DNA of 64,000 nt from Glutamicibacter nicotianae (GTDB lineage: Bacteria; Actinomycetota; Actinomycetes; Actinomycetales; Micrococcaceae). The stretch lies in the NCBI RefSeq assembly GCF_006539525.1, contig NZ_BJNE01000002.1:62001-126000 (forward strand), given 5' to 3'. A model generated the notes under the pieces. It was not told the DNA's origin and did no database searches. It worked only from the letters and a program-made list of their open reading frames with translations. A program made the position numbers and the translations under genes. Positions 18,284 through 26,113 of the stretch are shown here, in pieces (the first letter of the stretch is position 1; every line of letters begins with the position of its first letter).

Positions 18284-19897
18284 ATGAAGGCTTATGCCCA
18301 GGGCGAGAGCGAGCCGCAGCTGATCGAAGAGACGATCGGAGCCAACTTCGAACGCACGGCGGCCCGCTTCGGCCCGGCAGAGGCACTGGTCGAAGCTTCC
18401 ACGGGGCGGCGTTGGAGCTGGAGCGAGCTGGACGCGCACATTAACCGCCTGGCCAAGGGCCTGCTGGCCGCCGGCCTGCAGGCGGGGGACCGGGTGGGCA
18501 TCTGGGCGCCGAACTGCGCCGAATGGGTTTTCGCGCAGTACGCCACCGCGAAAATCGGCGTCATCCTGGTCAATGTCAATCCTGCCTACCGCACCCATGA
18601 GTACGCCTACGCGGTCAACCATTCGGGGGTGCGCCTGCTGCTGGCGGTCTCCGAATTCAAGACCAGCAACTACCGTGCGATGGTGGACGCGACGCGCGCC
18701 GACACCCCTGAACTTGAACGCGTTATCTACGTGGACACCGCGGACTTCGAGCAACTGCTGGCCGAAGGCGAGCGCATCAGCGACGAGGAACTGTCCCGGT
18801 GCCTGGCTGCCACCAAGCCGGAGGACCCGATCAACATCCAGTACACCTCGGGCACCACCGGCTACCCGAAGGGCGCGGTGCTCAGCCACCGCAACATCCT
18901 GAACAACGGCTACCAGGTCACCGGCATGATCGACCTGGACGAGCATGACCGGCTGTGCATCCCGGTCCCGTTCTACCACTGCTTCGGCATGGTCATGGGC
19001 AACCTGGGCTGCACCAGCCGGGGCACCACGATCGTCATCCCGGCCCCGGGCTTCGACGCCGAAACCACGCTGCGGGTGGTGGCCGAGGAGAAGTGCACCG
19101 GGTTGTACGGGGTGCCCACGATGTTCATCGCGATGCAGAACCATCCCAGCTTCAAGGACCACGATCTCTCCTCGCTGCGCACCGGCATCATGGCCGGTTC
19201 CATCTGCCCGGTCGAGGTGATGCGCCGCTGCGTCGATGACATGGGGATGAGCGCGGTCTCCATCGCCTACGGCATGACCGAGACTTCTCCGGTGTCCTGC
19301 CAGACCCGCGGCAACGACGATCTCGAGCGCCGCACCTCCACCATCGGCCGGGTGCACCCGCATGTGGAAATCAAGGTGGTGGATCCGGCCAGCGGCGAAA
19401 CCCTGGAACGCGGGGAAACCGGTGAATACTGCACCCGAGGCTACTCGGTGATGCTCGGCTACTGGAATGACGAGGAGAAGACCCGTGCAGCCATCGACGA
19501 CGAAGGCTGGATGCACACCGGGGATCTGGCGGTGATGCGCGAGGACGGCTACTGCACGATCGTCGGGCGCATCAAGGACATGGTGATCCGCGGCGGGGAG
19601 AACATCTACCCGGCGGAGATCGAGGAATTCCTCTACAAGCATCCGGACATCGAGGACGTGCAGGTGATCGGGGTGCCCGATCAGAAGTACGGCGAGGCGA
19701 TCTGCGCCTGCATCCGCATGAAGGCAGGACGCGAGCCGCTGGATGCGGCGGCGATCCGCGAGTATTGCACCGGGCATCTGGCGCACTACAAGATCCCCGC
19801 CTACGTGCAGATCCTGCAGGATTTCCCGACCACCGTCACCGGGAAGATCCGCAAGAACCAGTTGCGCGAGGACGCGGCGAAACGGCTTGAACTGTAG
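18284..19897 (+). CDS. AMP-forming acyl-CoA synthetase (FadD-like)
   Basis: The 537-residue protein is a complete ANL-family ligase. It has the phosphate-binding motif YTSGTTGYPKGAV, the A5 motif YGMTETSP, the A7/A8 region WMHTGDLAVM and DMVIRGGENIYPAEIEE, and the catalytic lysine in VTGKIRKNQLRE. Family enzymes adenylate a carboxylic acid and transfer it to CoA. Overall layout is like medium-chain acyl-CoA ligases. The GAAGGGG site lies seven bases before the ATG. No beta-oxidation genes adjoin it, so the substrate is uncertain. Confidence 0.9.
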   Translation: MKAYAQGESEPQLIEETIGANFERTAARFGPAEALVEASTGRRWSWSELDAHINRLAKGLLAAGLQAGDRVGIWAPNCAEWVFAQYATAKIGVILVNVNPAYRTHEYAYAVNHSGVRLLLAVSEFKTSNYRAMVDATRADTPELERVIYVDTADFEQLLAEGERISDEELSRCLAATKPEDPINIQYTSGTTGYPKGAVLSHRNILNNGYQVTGMIDLDEHDRLCIPVPFYHCFGMVMGNLGCTSRGTTIVIPAPGFDAETTLRVVAEEKCTGLYGVPTMFIAMQNHPSFKDHDLSSLRTGIMAGSICPVEVMRRCVDDMGMSAVSIAYGMTETSPVSCQTRGNDDLERRTSTIGRVHPHVEIKVVDPASGETLERGETGEYCTRGYSVMLGYWNDEEKTRAAIDDEGWMHTGDLAVMREDGYCTIVGRIKDMVIRGGENIYPAEIEEFLYKHPDIEDVQVIGVPDQKYGEAICACIRMKAGREPLDAAAIREYCTGHLAHYKIPAYVQILQDFPTTVTGKIRKNQLREDAAKRLEL

Positions 19898-20065
19898 CCG
19901 CTTGCTGCCAGCCGGGGCATCAAGCCACAGCGATGCTTTGGGTGGAGGTGAGCTTCAGCATAAATACTGCGTCCGGGAATTTCCTGCATGCTAGTTTTCC
20001 AAGTGGCTTCCGTGGGCTAACCTCGGAGGCGACAAGGAAAATCCTTACGTGAACGGGGTGCGTAC

Positions 20066-21505
20066 GTGCAGAAGCATTTCAGCCGCCTAGTGGGCATCGC
20101 TGTGATCGTGGTCGTGGTTGTCGCGGCCTCGCTGCTGGTGTGGGCGCTGAGCATCGCCGATCGCCCGGTGGGCATGTGGAACCCGATCGAGGTCCACATC
20201 GGAAGGCTCTGGACAACCTTCTACAGCTCCGAACTGCCCGATTTGTCGATCCTAGTTTTCTCCGTTGCCGCCGCGGTGATCCTAGTACTGCTGGTGGTCC
20301 TGGGCGAGCGTCTGGTCACCTGGCGTTATCGCCGGACGCCGATCGATAAATCGAGCCGGCCGCTGGCGCCCAAGGCGGTGATGGCCCGCACCCGAGGCGT
20401 CTACGCAGGACCGGTCACCGTGACCGTGCTGATTCCGGCGCACAATGAAGAAGCCTCCCTGCCGTACACCCTGAAGGCCCTGGAGGAGCAGAGCTTCAAG
20501 CCATCGCGGATCATCGTGGTTGCCGATAACTGCACCGACCGGACCGTGCAGGTCGCCGGCGAGCGTGGGGTCGAGGTGTTCGAATCGGTGGACAACAAGC
20601 ACAAGAAGGGCGGGGCGCTGAACCAGGCGCTGCACGCCATCCTGCCCGGGATGGGCGATAACGACTGCGTCATGGTGATGGATGCCGACAGCCAGATCGG
20701 CGCGGACTTCTTGGCAACCGCCAGGGACCGCTTCACCTGGGACCGCGCGCTGATGGCGGTGGGCGGGTTGTTCCACGGCGAAGAAGGCCACGGGCTGATC
20801 GGCCAATTCCAGCGCAACGAATACACCCGCTACCAACGCGAAATCTCGCGCCGCGACGGCCGGGTCTTCGTGCTCACCGGCACGGCCTCGGTATTCCGCG
20901 CCTCGGCCCTGCGCGAGGTGGCGGCTGCGCGCGGCAGCGTGCTTCCGGGAACCCCCGGCGAGGTCTATGACACGGCGGCCTTGACCGAAGACAATGAGCT
21001 GACCATCGCGCTGAAAACCCTCGGCGCGCTGACCACGTCGCCGCAGGACTGCACGGTGGTCACCGAGCTGATGCCCAACTGGAAGATGCTGTGGGCGCAG
21101 CGGCTGCGCTGGCAGCGTGGCGCCTTGGAGAACCTGGGCGCGTACGGAGTCACCGCGCAGACCTCCCGGTACTGGGCGCAGCAGATCGGCATCGGCTATG
21201 GCGTGATCGCGCTGTTCAGCTATTTCGCGCTGATGATCATCATGCTGATCTCCATGGACACCTGGGTGTGGTTCCCGTTCTGGATGCTGCTGGGCGCGCT
21301 CTTTGCTGTCGAACGCGTGGTCACGGTCTGGCACGGCGGCTGGAGAGCGAGGATCGTCGCCGCGCTGGTGATTCCCGAGCTGGTCTACGACGCCTTCCTT
21401 GATCTCGCATTCCTCAAGGGCGTCGGGGATATCGCCTTTGCCCGCAGCGCGGATTGGAAGCATGTCGACCACGCAGGTGCCGCACGGAAGGAAAACATCT
21501 CATGA
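20066..21505 (+). CDS. Membrane GT2 glycosyltransferase, processive polysaccharide synthase type
   Basis: The 479-residue protein has two N-terminal membrane helices (residues 7-30 and 60-82). The GT2 catalytic domain carries VLIPAHNEEASLP, VVADNCTDRT, VMDADSQ, TGTASVFR and the acceptor motif TEDNEL. A Q-R-L-R-W motif (WAQRLRWQRG) follows, then C-terminal helices. The QxxRW motif marks processive beta-glycan synthases such as those for cellulose, hyaluronan or poly-N-acetylglucosamine. No PilZ domain is visible. The start is a GTG. The next gene overlaps its stop by four bases, and EAL and GGDEF genes follow, so exopolysaccharide output may be tied to cyclic-di-GMP. Confidence 0.87.
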   Translation: MQKHFSRLVGIAVIVVVVVAASLLVWALSIADRPVGMWNPIEVHIGRLWTTFYSSELPDLSILVFSVAAAVILVLLVVLGERLVTWRYRRTPIDKSSRPLAPKAVMARTRGVYAGPVTVTVLIPAHNEEASLPYTLKALEEQSFKPSRIIVVADNCTDRTVQVAGERGVEVFESVDNKHKKGGALNQALHAILPGMGDNDCVMVMDADSQIGADFLATARDRFTWDRALMAVGGLFHGEEGHGLIGQFQRNEYTRYQREISRRDGRVFVLTGTASVFRASALREVAAARGSVLPGTPGEVYDTAALTEDNELTIALKTLGALTTSPQDCTVVTELMPNWKMLWAQRLRWQRGALENLGAYGVTAQTSRYWAQQIGIGYGVIALFSYFALMIIMLISMDTWVWFPFWMLLGALFAVERVVTVWHGGWRARIVAALVIPELVYDAFLDLAFLKGVGDIAFARSADWKHVDHAGAARKENIS

Positions 21506-21723
21506 TGAATCTCATCGTCCAGATCCCGCGGGGAATCATTCTCCCCGAAAGCGTGCTGCTCAGCGATTGGTTCGCCGTGCTCGCCTCGTTCGTCGCGATC
21601 AACACCGTGCTCTATCTGGTCCTGGGCTTGGCCAAGCTGCTGCCGGTGATCCGGATCCGCAGCGCACGGGGACGCGAACGCCGCTCAGAAACCAGGAATA
21701 TCGATCCCGAGGCGTCCGTGTAG
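21502..21723 (+). CDS. Small membrane protein coupled to the GT2 gene
   Basis: The 73-residue protein starts MMNLIVQIPRGIILPESVLL and has one strong membrane helix (about residues 23-48) and a basic, arginine-rich cytoplasmic tail. Its ATG overlaps the glycosyltransferase stop (ATGA), a sign of translational coupling. It may be an accessory subunit like the small partners of PgaC or cellulose synthase; this is inference from context. Its last 39 bases overlap the 3' end of the convergent EAL gene. Confidence 0.65.
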   Translation: MMNLIVQIPRGIILPESVLLSDWFAVLASFVAINTVLYLVLGLAKLLPVIRIRSARGRERRSETRNIDPEASV

Positions 21724-22380
21724 CTCATGCATCGCCGCGGGGAGGTCCGCCAGCTCGATGCCGGGGCTGAAATAGAAGCCTTGCGCATAGTCGAAGTCCA
21801 GCCTGCGGGCGAGCTGAAGATGCTCGGCGGTTTCGACCCCCTCGACCAGCGTCTTGGCGTTGATCTCGCGGGCGGCCGCCAGCAGGATGTCCACATGCTC
21901 GCGGGCCTCGGCCGATGCCAGGTAGTGGATGAACAGCGAACGGTCCAGCTTCACGATGTGCGGTTTCAAGCACAGGATGCGCTCCCTTGTCGCGTAGCCG
22001 ATGCCTGCATCGTCAACGAGCAGCAGGCAGCCGAGCTCTTCGGCATTGATCCGGGCCGCATCGCAAACTTCCGGTGCGGACAGCTCGTGCAGTTCCAGCC
22101 CCCAGTCCAGCCGGCGATCAAGTTCCGGGGCAGTGCGCGCGAAGGCCTTGATTGCAGGGCCTGAGGCATTCATGGTGAGCAGCAGCCCGTCGGGCAGCCC
22201 TTCGGCGGCGTGGACGATGCCCTCCAGGGCGCGCAGCTCCAGCGCCAGCAGATTGCCTTCGGCCCGGGCTTCGGCGAAGTGCTCATCTGGCCGGCGTCCG
22301 TCGCTGAATCGTGCCAGCGCCTCGAAGCCCAGCAACGCGTCGGAGCGCAGGTTGATCAGGGGCTGGAATGCGAACTTCAT
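21685..22380 (-). CDS. EAL-domain cyclic-di-GMP phosphodiesterase
   Basis: The 231-residue protein is a stand-alone EAL domain. Key positions are present: GFEALARF (EAL), the asparagine in LTMNASG, the glutamate in LELHELS, the metal-binding pair in LLVDDAGIGYA, the lysine in IVKLDRS, the glutamate in TLVEGVET and the glutamine in YAQGFYFS. The usual DDFG loop reads DDAG, a minor variant. It should hydrolyse cyclic-di-GMP. It is divergent from the GGDEF gene across a 103-base gap, so synthesis and breakdown share one control region. Confidence 0.9.
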   Translation of the reverse strand: MKFAFQPLINLRSDALLGFEALARFSDGRRPDEHFAEARAEGNLLALELRALEGIVHAAEGLPDGLLLTMNASGPAIKAFARTAPELDRRLDWGLELHELSAPEVCDAARINAEELGCLLLVDDAGIGYATRERILCLKPHIVKLDRSLFIHYLASAEAREHVDILLAAAREINAKTLVEGVETAEHLQLARRLDFDYAQGFYFSPGIELADLPAAMHELHGRLGIDIPGF

Positions 22381-22483
22381 GGTCCACCTAGGCTGGCGAT
22401 GCGGATTGGCAACATGATGCTGGTTAGGCTGTTGGGTACGAAGGTGATATTACCCTGAAGCTGGCCAGGGATACGCGGTACTG

Positions 22484-23551
22484 ATGAATTCACAAGGAAG
22501 CGGGAGCAGCATGCCCAGGACAAGGAACCGGCGGGCCAACGATGACGGAATCTGGTGGAGCCGGCTGCTGCCAGCCAGGCTCCGCAGGATCGAGCGACTG
22601 GAAGTTGCTGTCACCGGGATGGTGGCGGCATTCCTGCTGGTGTTCTATCTGGTCAACCTGGGCAATGATTTCAGTTCTCCGCTCATCCAGAAGCTGGCGG
22701 TGGCAAGGGTTGCCGGGACCTTGGCCATGGTGATCACCGTGTGGATGCTGCTTGACCGTTTTCCACTGTGGATTGCCTATCTCGGGGCCCTGGCCGAGTT
22801 GTCGGCCTTTGTCGTCTTCGTGGGGTTCTCGGTCAACCATGAGCAGATCGTCTTCAGGCTCCAGGAATTTCCGCTCATCGCGCTCTATATGTCCTGGCTC
22901 TTTCCGCCGGCGGTCACCCGGTGGACCATCTATCCGGTCATGGCTTTCACCATTCCCTACTCGGTGTTCTTCGGCCCTGCCGTAGGCACCGAGCACCAAA
23001 GCGGTCCGTTGAACGTGCTGAGCCTGGTCTTCTTCACAGTCATTGGGATGTTCGTCGGCCACTACGTCAAGCGCCGATTCCGCCAGCAAACCCAGGTTGA
23101 TGCGCTGACCGGCGCCTTGAACCGCGTCGGGCTGTCGGCGCGTGGCGAGCCCGCCTTGCTCGCGTCGCGGAAGCACCGCAGGCCGCTGGCTGTGGCGCTG
23201 CTGGACATGGACGGATTCAAGGAGATCAACGACCAAGATGGCCATGACGCGGGGGACCGTGCGCTGAAGGAGCTGGTGCGGCATCTGCGCAGCTCGATCC
23301 GTGCCGGAGACCTGGTCTGCCGATTGGGCGGAGACGAATTCGTGCTGGTGTTCCCCAATACGACCCAGGGCCAGGCGCAGCTCTTGATGGAGCGCATTGA
23401 AGGGTCATCCAAGCTGGCCTGGAGCTTCGGAACGGCACAGGCCCGAGCCGATGACAACTTGAGCACCATGATCCTGCGCGCCGACCGGGACATGTACGCC
23501 TCCAAGCGCCAGCGTGCTGCCGAACGCGGCAAGTCCGCAGGGGAAAGCTGA
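22484..23551 (+). CDS. Membrane diguanylate cyclase (GGDEF)
   Basis: The 355-residue protein has about six membrane helices in residues 40-205, then a GGDEF domain. The active-site motif RLGGDEFVLVF is canonical. An RAGD inhibitory I-site sits at the standard distance before it, so product feedback is expected. The domain also has DALTGALNRVGL and DMDGFKEINDQDGHDAGD. It makes cyclic-di-GMP. The sensor signal of the membrane part is unknown. It stops nine bases from the convergent SulP gene. Confidence 0.92.
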   Translation: MNSQGSGSSMPRTRNRRANDDGIWWSRLLPARLRRIERLEVAVTGMVAAFLLVFYLVNLGNDFSSPLIQKLAVARVAGTLAMVITVWMLLDRFPLWIAYLGALAELSAFVVFVGFSVNHEQIVFRLQEFPLIALYMSWLFPPAVTRWTIYPVMAFTIPYSVFFGPAVGTEHQSGPLNVLSLVFFTVIGMFVGHYVKRRFRQQTQVDALTGALNRVGLSARGEPALLASRKHRRPLAVALLDMDGFKEINDQDGHDAGDRALKELVRHLRSSIRAGDLVCRLGGDEFVLVFPNTTQGQAQLLMERIEGSSKLAWSFGTAQARADDNLSTMILRADRDMYASKRQRAAERGKSAGES

Positions 23552-23560
23552 GTCCAGGCC

Positions 23561-25051
23561 CTAGCCGAGCTTGCCGCCTAACCGGTCCTGCATTTTCTGG
23601 CTGGCCTCGTTCAGGCCCTGGATTTCCACACTCTTCCCGTAGTGCTCGTATTTGGTGCGGATCGAGTCCAATGCGGCGACGGTCGAGGCATCCCAGAGAT
23701 GCGAATCTGACATGTCGATGATGACCTTCTCGGGATCCTGCGCGTAGTCGAACTGCATGTACAGGTCATTGGAGGAAGCGAAGAACAGCTCGCCGTTGAC
23801 CTTGTACACGGCCGAATCTTCGGTAGCGCTGCGGTCCACGGTGACCATATGCGCTACGCGGTTGGCGAAGAGCACCATGGCAGCAAGGATGCCCGCGCCC
23901 ACGCCGATGGCGAGGTTGCTGGTGATCACGGTGAGCGCCACGGTGATGGCCATGACGAAAGTTTCGCTCTTGGGCATCATCTTCAGCGTGCTCGGGCGAA
24001 TGGAATGCCAGTTGAAGGTGGTGGCCGAAACCACGATCATCACCGCGACCAGCGCGGCCATCGGAATCCGGGCGACGATGTCGCCGAGCAGCACGGCCAG
24101 CAGCAGCATGAAGATGCCGGCGAAGGCCGTGGAGATCCGGGTGCGCCCGCCGGAGACCTTCACTCCCACCATGGTCTGGCCGATCATCGCGCAGCCGCAG
24201 ATCCCGCCGAAGAACCCGGTGACGATATTCGCGGTGCCCTGCGCCCAGGACTCGCGGGTCTTGCTCGACGGGGTGTCGGTGATGTCATCGACCAGCTTGG
24301 CGGTCAGCAGGGATTCGAGCAGGCCGACGAAAGCCACCGCGATCGCATAGGGCGCGATGATCTGCAGCGTCTCCAGGTTCAGCGGCACGCCGGGCAGGTG
24401 GAAGACCGGCAGCGAGTCGGGCAGTTCCCCCTTGTCACCCACGGTGGGCACGGAGACCTTCGCGAAGATGGTGATCGCGGTGAGCACCACGATGGCGATC
24501 AGCGGCGCCGGGACCGCCTTGGTGATCTTCGGGAAGTAGCAGACGATGGCGACGCCGAGGATCACCAGCGGGTAGACCATCCACGGGACATTGCGCAGCT
24601 CGGGCATCTGCGCCCAGAAAATCGAGATGGCCAGGCCATTGACGAAACCGATCATCACCTGGCGCGGAATGAAGCGCAGCAGCTTGGCCACGCCCAGCAC
24701 AGCCAGCGTGACCTGGATGATGCCGGCCAGCACCACCGCCGCGAAGAGGTATTCCACTCCGTGGGTGCGCACCAGCGGGGCGACCACCAGTGCCACCGCA
24801 CCGGCGGCGGCGGAAATCATCGCCGGGCGCCCGCCGGTGATCGCGATGACCACCGACATGGTGAAGGAGGCGAAGATGCCTACGCGCGGGTCCACCCCGG
24901 CGATCACGGTGAACGCGATGACCTCGGGGATCAGTGCCAGGGAAACGACCAGGCCGGCGAGCAGTTCGGTTTTCAGCAGCCGCGGGGACTTGAGGGTGCG
25001 CAGCACCGACTGCCGTTGCAGGGGCGTCAATTCAGCGGTCGCGGTACTCAC
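23561..25051 (-). CDS. SulP-family anion transporter with STAS domain
   Basis: The 496-residue protein has ten or more membrane helices, including the SulP signature region SLALIPEVIAFTVIAGVDPR, and a C-terminal STAS domain (about residues 395-490, with VIIDMSDSHLWDASTVAALD). SulP proteins move sulfate, bicarbonate or other anions. Substrate is not fixed by sequence. The start is GTG. The 5' side on the same strand carries three repeated hairpin elements (25183-25940), the nearest 131 bases upstream of the start codon. Confidence 0.9.
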   Translation of the reverse strand: MSTATAELTPLQRQSVLRTLKSPRLLKTELLAGLVVSLALIPEVIAFTVIAGVDPRVGIFASFTMSVVIAITGGRPAMISAAAGAVALVVAPLVRTHGVEYLFAAVVLAGIIQVTLAVLGVAKLLRFIPRQVMIGFVNGLAISIFWAQMPELRNVPWMVYPLVILGVAIVCYFPKITKAVPAPLIAIVVLTAITIFAKVSVPTVGDKGELPDSLPVFHLPGVPLNLETLQIIAPYAIAVAFVGLLESLLTAKLVDDITDTPSSKTRESWAQGTANIVTGFFGGICGCAMIGQTMVGVKVSGGRTRISTAFAGIFMLLLAVLLGDIVARIPMAALVAVMIVVSATTFNWHSIRPSTLKMMPKSETFVMAITVALTVITSNLAIGVGAGILAAMVLFANRVAHMVTVDRSATEDSAVYKVNGELFFASSNDLYMQFDYAQDPEKVIIDMSDSHLWDASTVAALDSIRTKYEHYGKSVEIQGLNEASQKMQDRLGGKLG

Positions 25052-25182
25052 CGGGGCTCCGTTTCGTCAGGTGTCCCAGGGAAGGAAAGTGGGAACCCGT
25101 CTACGTTATCGCACCGGGGGATGCCTGCGCCCGGAGATGTCGGAGATCTGCGCTACACGAGGCGAACAGGAAGCTTAAATTC
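25052..25182. other. Leader of the SulP gene
   Basis: No gene is seen. On the minus strand this is the stretch between the first hairpin element and the SulP start codon, so it should include the 5' untranslated region. Confidence 0.4.
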
Positions 25183-25250
25183 GAAATCCCGGCGAATTGC
25201 TTCGCCGGGATTTCTCGATCATCACTCGCACCTTCATGAGGTATTTACCA
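25183..25250. repeat. Hairpin-plus-constant-tail element, copy 1
   Basis: A perfect 14-bp stem (arms 25183-25196 and 25201-25214, loop TTGC) is followed after four bases by a constant tail, TCATCACTCGCACC then TTCATGAGGTATTTACC. The tail contains its own small stem ACCT-TCATG-AGGT. The same tail occurs at 25441 and 25903 after hairpins of different stem sequence. Confidence 0.85.
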
Positions 25251-25267
25251 ATATAGGAGGCGAAGCT

Positions 25268-25330
25268 ATGCCGGTGCTGAGCGCTGACTGCAGATTTGGA
25301 GAAAACTGTGCCGTCGGTAGACGGAAATAG
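25268..25330 (+). CDS. Possible 20-residue peptide after copy 1
   Basis: An ATG at 25268 has a near-perfect ribosome binding site (AGGAGG, seven bases away) directly downstream of the copy-1 tail. The frame encodes 20 residues, MPVLSADCRFGENCAVGRRK, and then TAG. No relative is known to me. Very short frames arise by chance, so this is only a candidate leader peptide. Confidence 0.25.
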   Translation: MPVLSADCRFGENCAVGRRK

Positions 25331-25400
25331 TTTCCATGACCCGCCTGCAGTTCGCGGTTTCGAAAATTGCTGGAAGCAGGCGAATGGTTTTGGATACAGG

Positions 25401-25473
25401 AACTGGCACTGTCGCAAGACCGACAGTGCCAGTTTCCGCGTCATCACTCGCACCTTCATGAGGTACTTACAAC
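25401..25473. repeat. Hairpin-plus-constant-tail element, copy 2
   Basis: A perfect 14-bp stem (25401-25414 and 25421-25434, loop CAAGAC) with a sequence unrelated to copy 1 is followed after six bases by the tail at 25441-25473. The tail has one or two base changes from copy 1 and continues TTACAACTCTAGAGCGG, which resembles the continuation of copy 3. Confidence 0.85.
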
Positions 25474-25571
25474 TCTAGAGCGGCAGTCTGTGGATGCGAT
25501 AAGCATGCACTGCGCGTAGGCCATGCATCGGGCAGGATGCTTCTGGTTAGCCAGCAACTCCGGCTGGTGAA

Positions 25572-25859
25572 TTGAGCCATGCCCTGTGCCTGGATAATTC
25601 AACCCTGCAGCGCCAGGTGACCGCGGCCATCAAGGACGGATACCTGGAACGCATTGCCGATCCCCAGGGAAATGTCGCCCGCAAGATCTGCCTGACCGCG
25701 CTGGGCGCCGAGCGGCTGTCGGATTCCCGTGCGCAGTCGATTGCTTCGCTGGAGCAGATCCTGGGGGATTGGAGCTGCGCGGAAATCGAGCAGTTCGCCA
25801 AGTACCTGAATCGCTTCAACAGCTCGATCGAAGAGTACAGCGAAGCCAAAAGGGCTTAA
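25572..25859 (+). pseudogene. C-terminal fragment of a MarR-family regulator
   Basis: The frame reads LDNSTLQRQVTAAIKDGYLE then RIADPQGNVARKICLTALGA, the recognition helix and wing of MarR regulators, and a C-terminal dimer helix. A full MarR is about 140-150 residues; the first 50 or so are missing and the upstream sequence does not continue the fold. The piece cannot dimerise normally. Its stop codon abuts hairpin copy 3. Confidence 0.65.
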
Positions 25860-25861
25860 AG

Positions 25862-25935
25862 AGAAGTTCCCGTTGGGCAATATCCAACGGGAACTTCTAC
25901 GATCATCACTCGCACCTTCAAGAGGTGTTTACAAC
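25862..25935. repeat. Hairpin-plus-constant-tail element, copy 3
   Basis: A perfect 15-bp stem (25862-25876 and 25884-25898, loop of seven) follows the MarR fragment by two bases. After four bases comes the tail at 25903-25935. Its small stem has changed in the loop (TTCAAG for TTCATG) and gained one pair (CACCT-AGGTG). Confidence 0.85.
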
Positions 25936-26113
25936 ACTACTGGCGGATTCTGTGCCGTCCCTTTGGCTCAGCTACGCATATTCGATGCTTCCGCACAGGC
26001 AAGGTACACAGAATGCCGTTGGGCGAAATGCACATAGATCCACGGGCCGACCGGCACGAAACTTGGTCAAATTTCCATAGGCCCGCGAGCCGCTTCTCCT
26101 TATGCTGGGAAGC

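Noticed and set aside
23849-25330. 493-residue plus-strand open frame
   Set aside because: Antisense to SulP, extremely rich in His, Asp, Gly and Arg; no family resemblance.
25175-25459. 94-residue minus-strand frame joining hairpin copies 1 and 2
   Set aside because: Only the K-V-R-V-M part is repeated; the rest follows from stem sequences that are not conserved, so selection for a protein is unlikely.
25215-25473. Hairpin tails as integron attC or Xer dif sites
   Set aside because: The GTTRRRY core of attC is absent. Only the first six bases of one half resemble a dif arm (GGTGCG), with no second arm.
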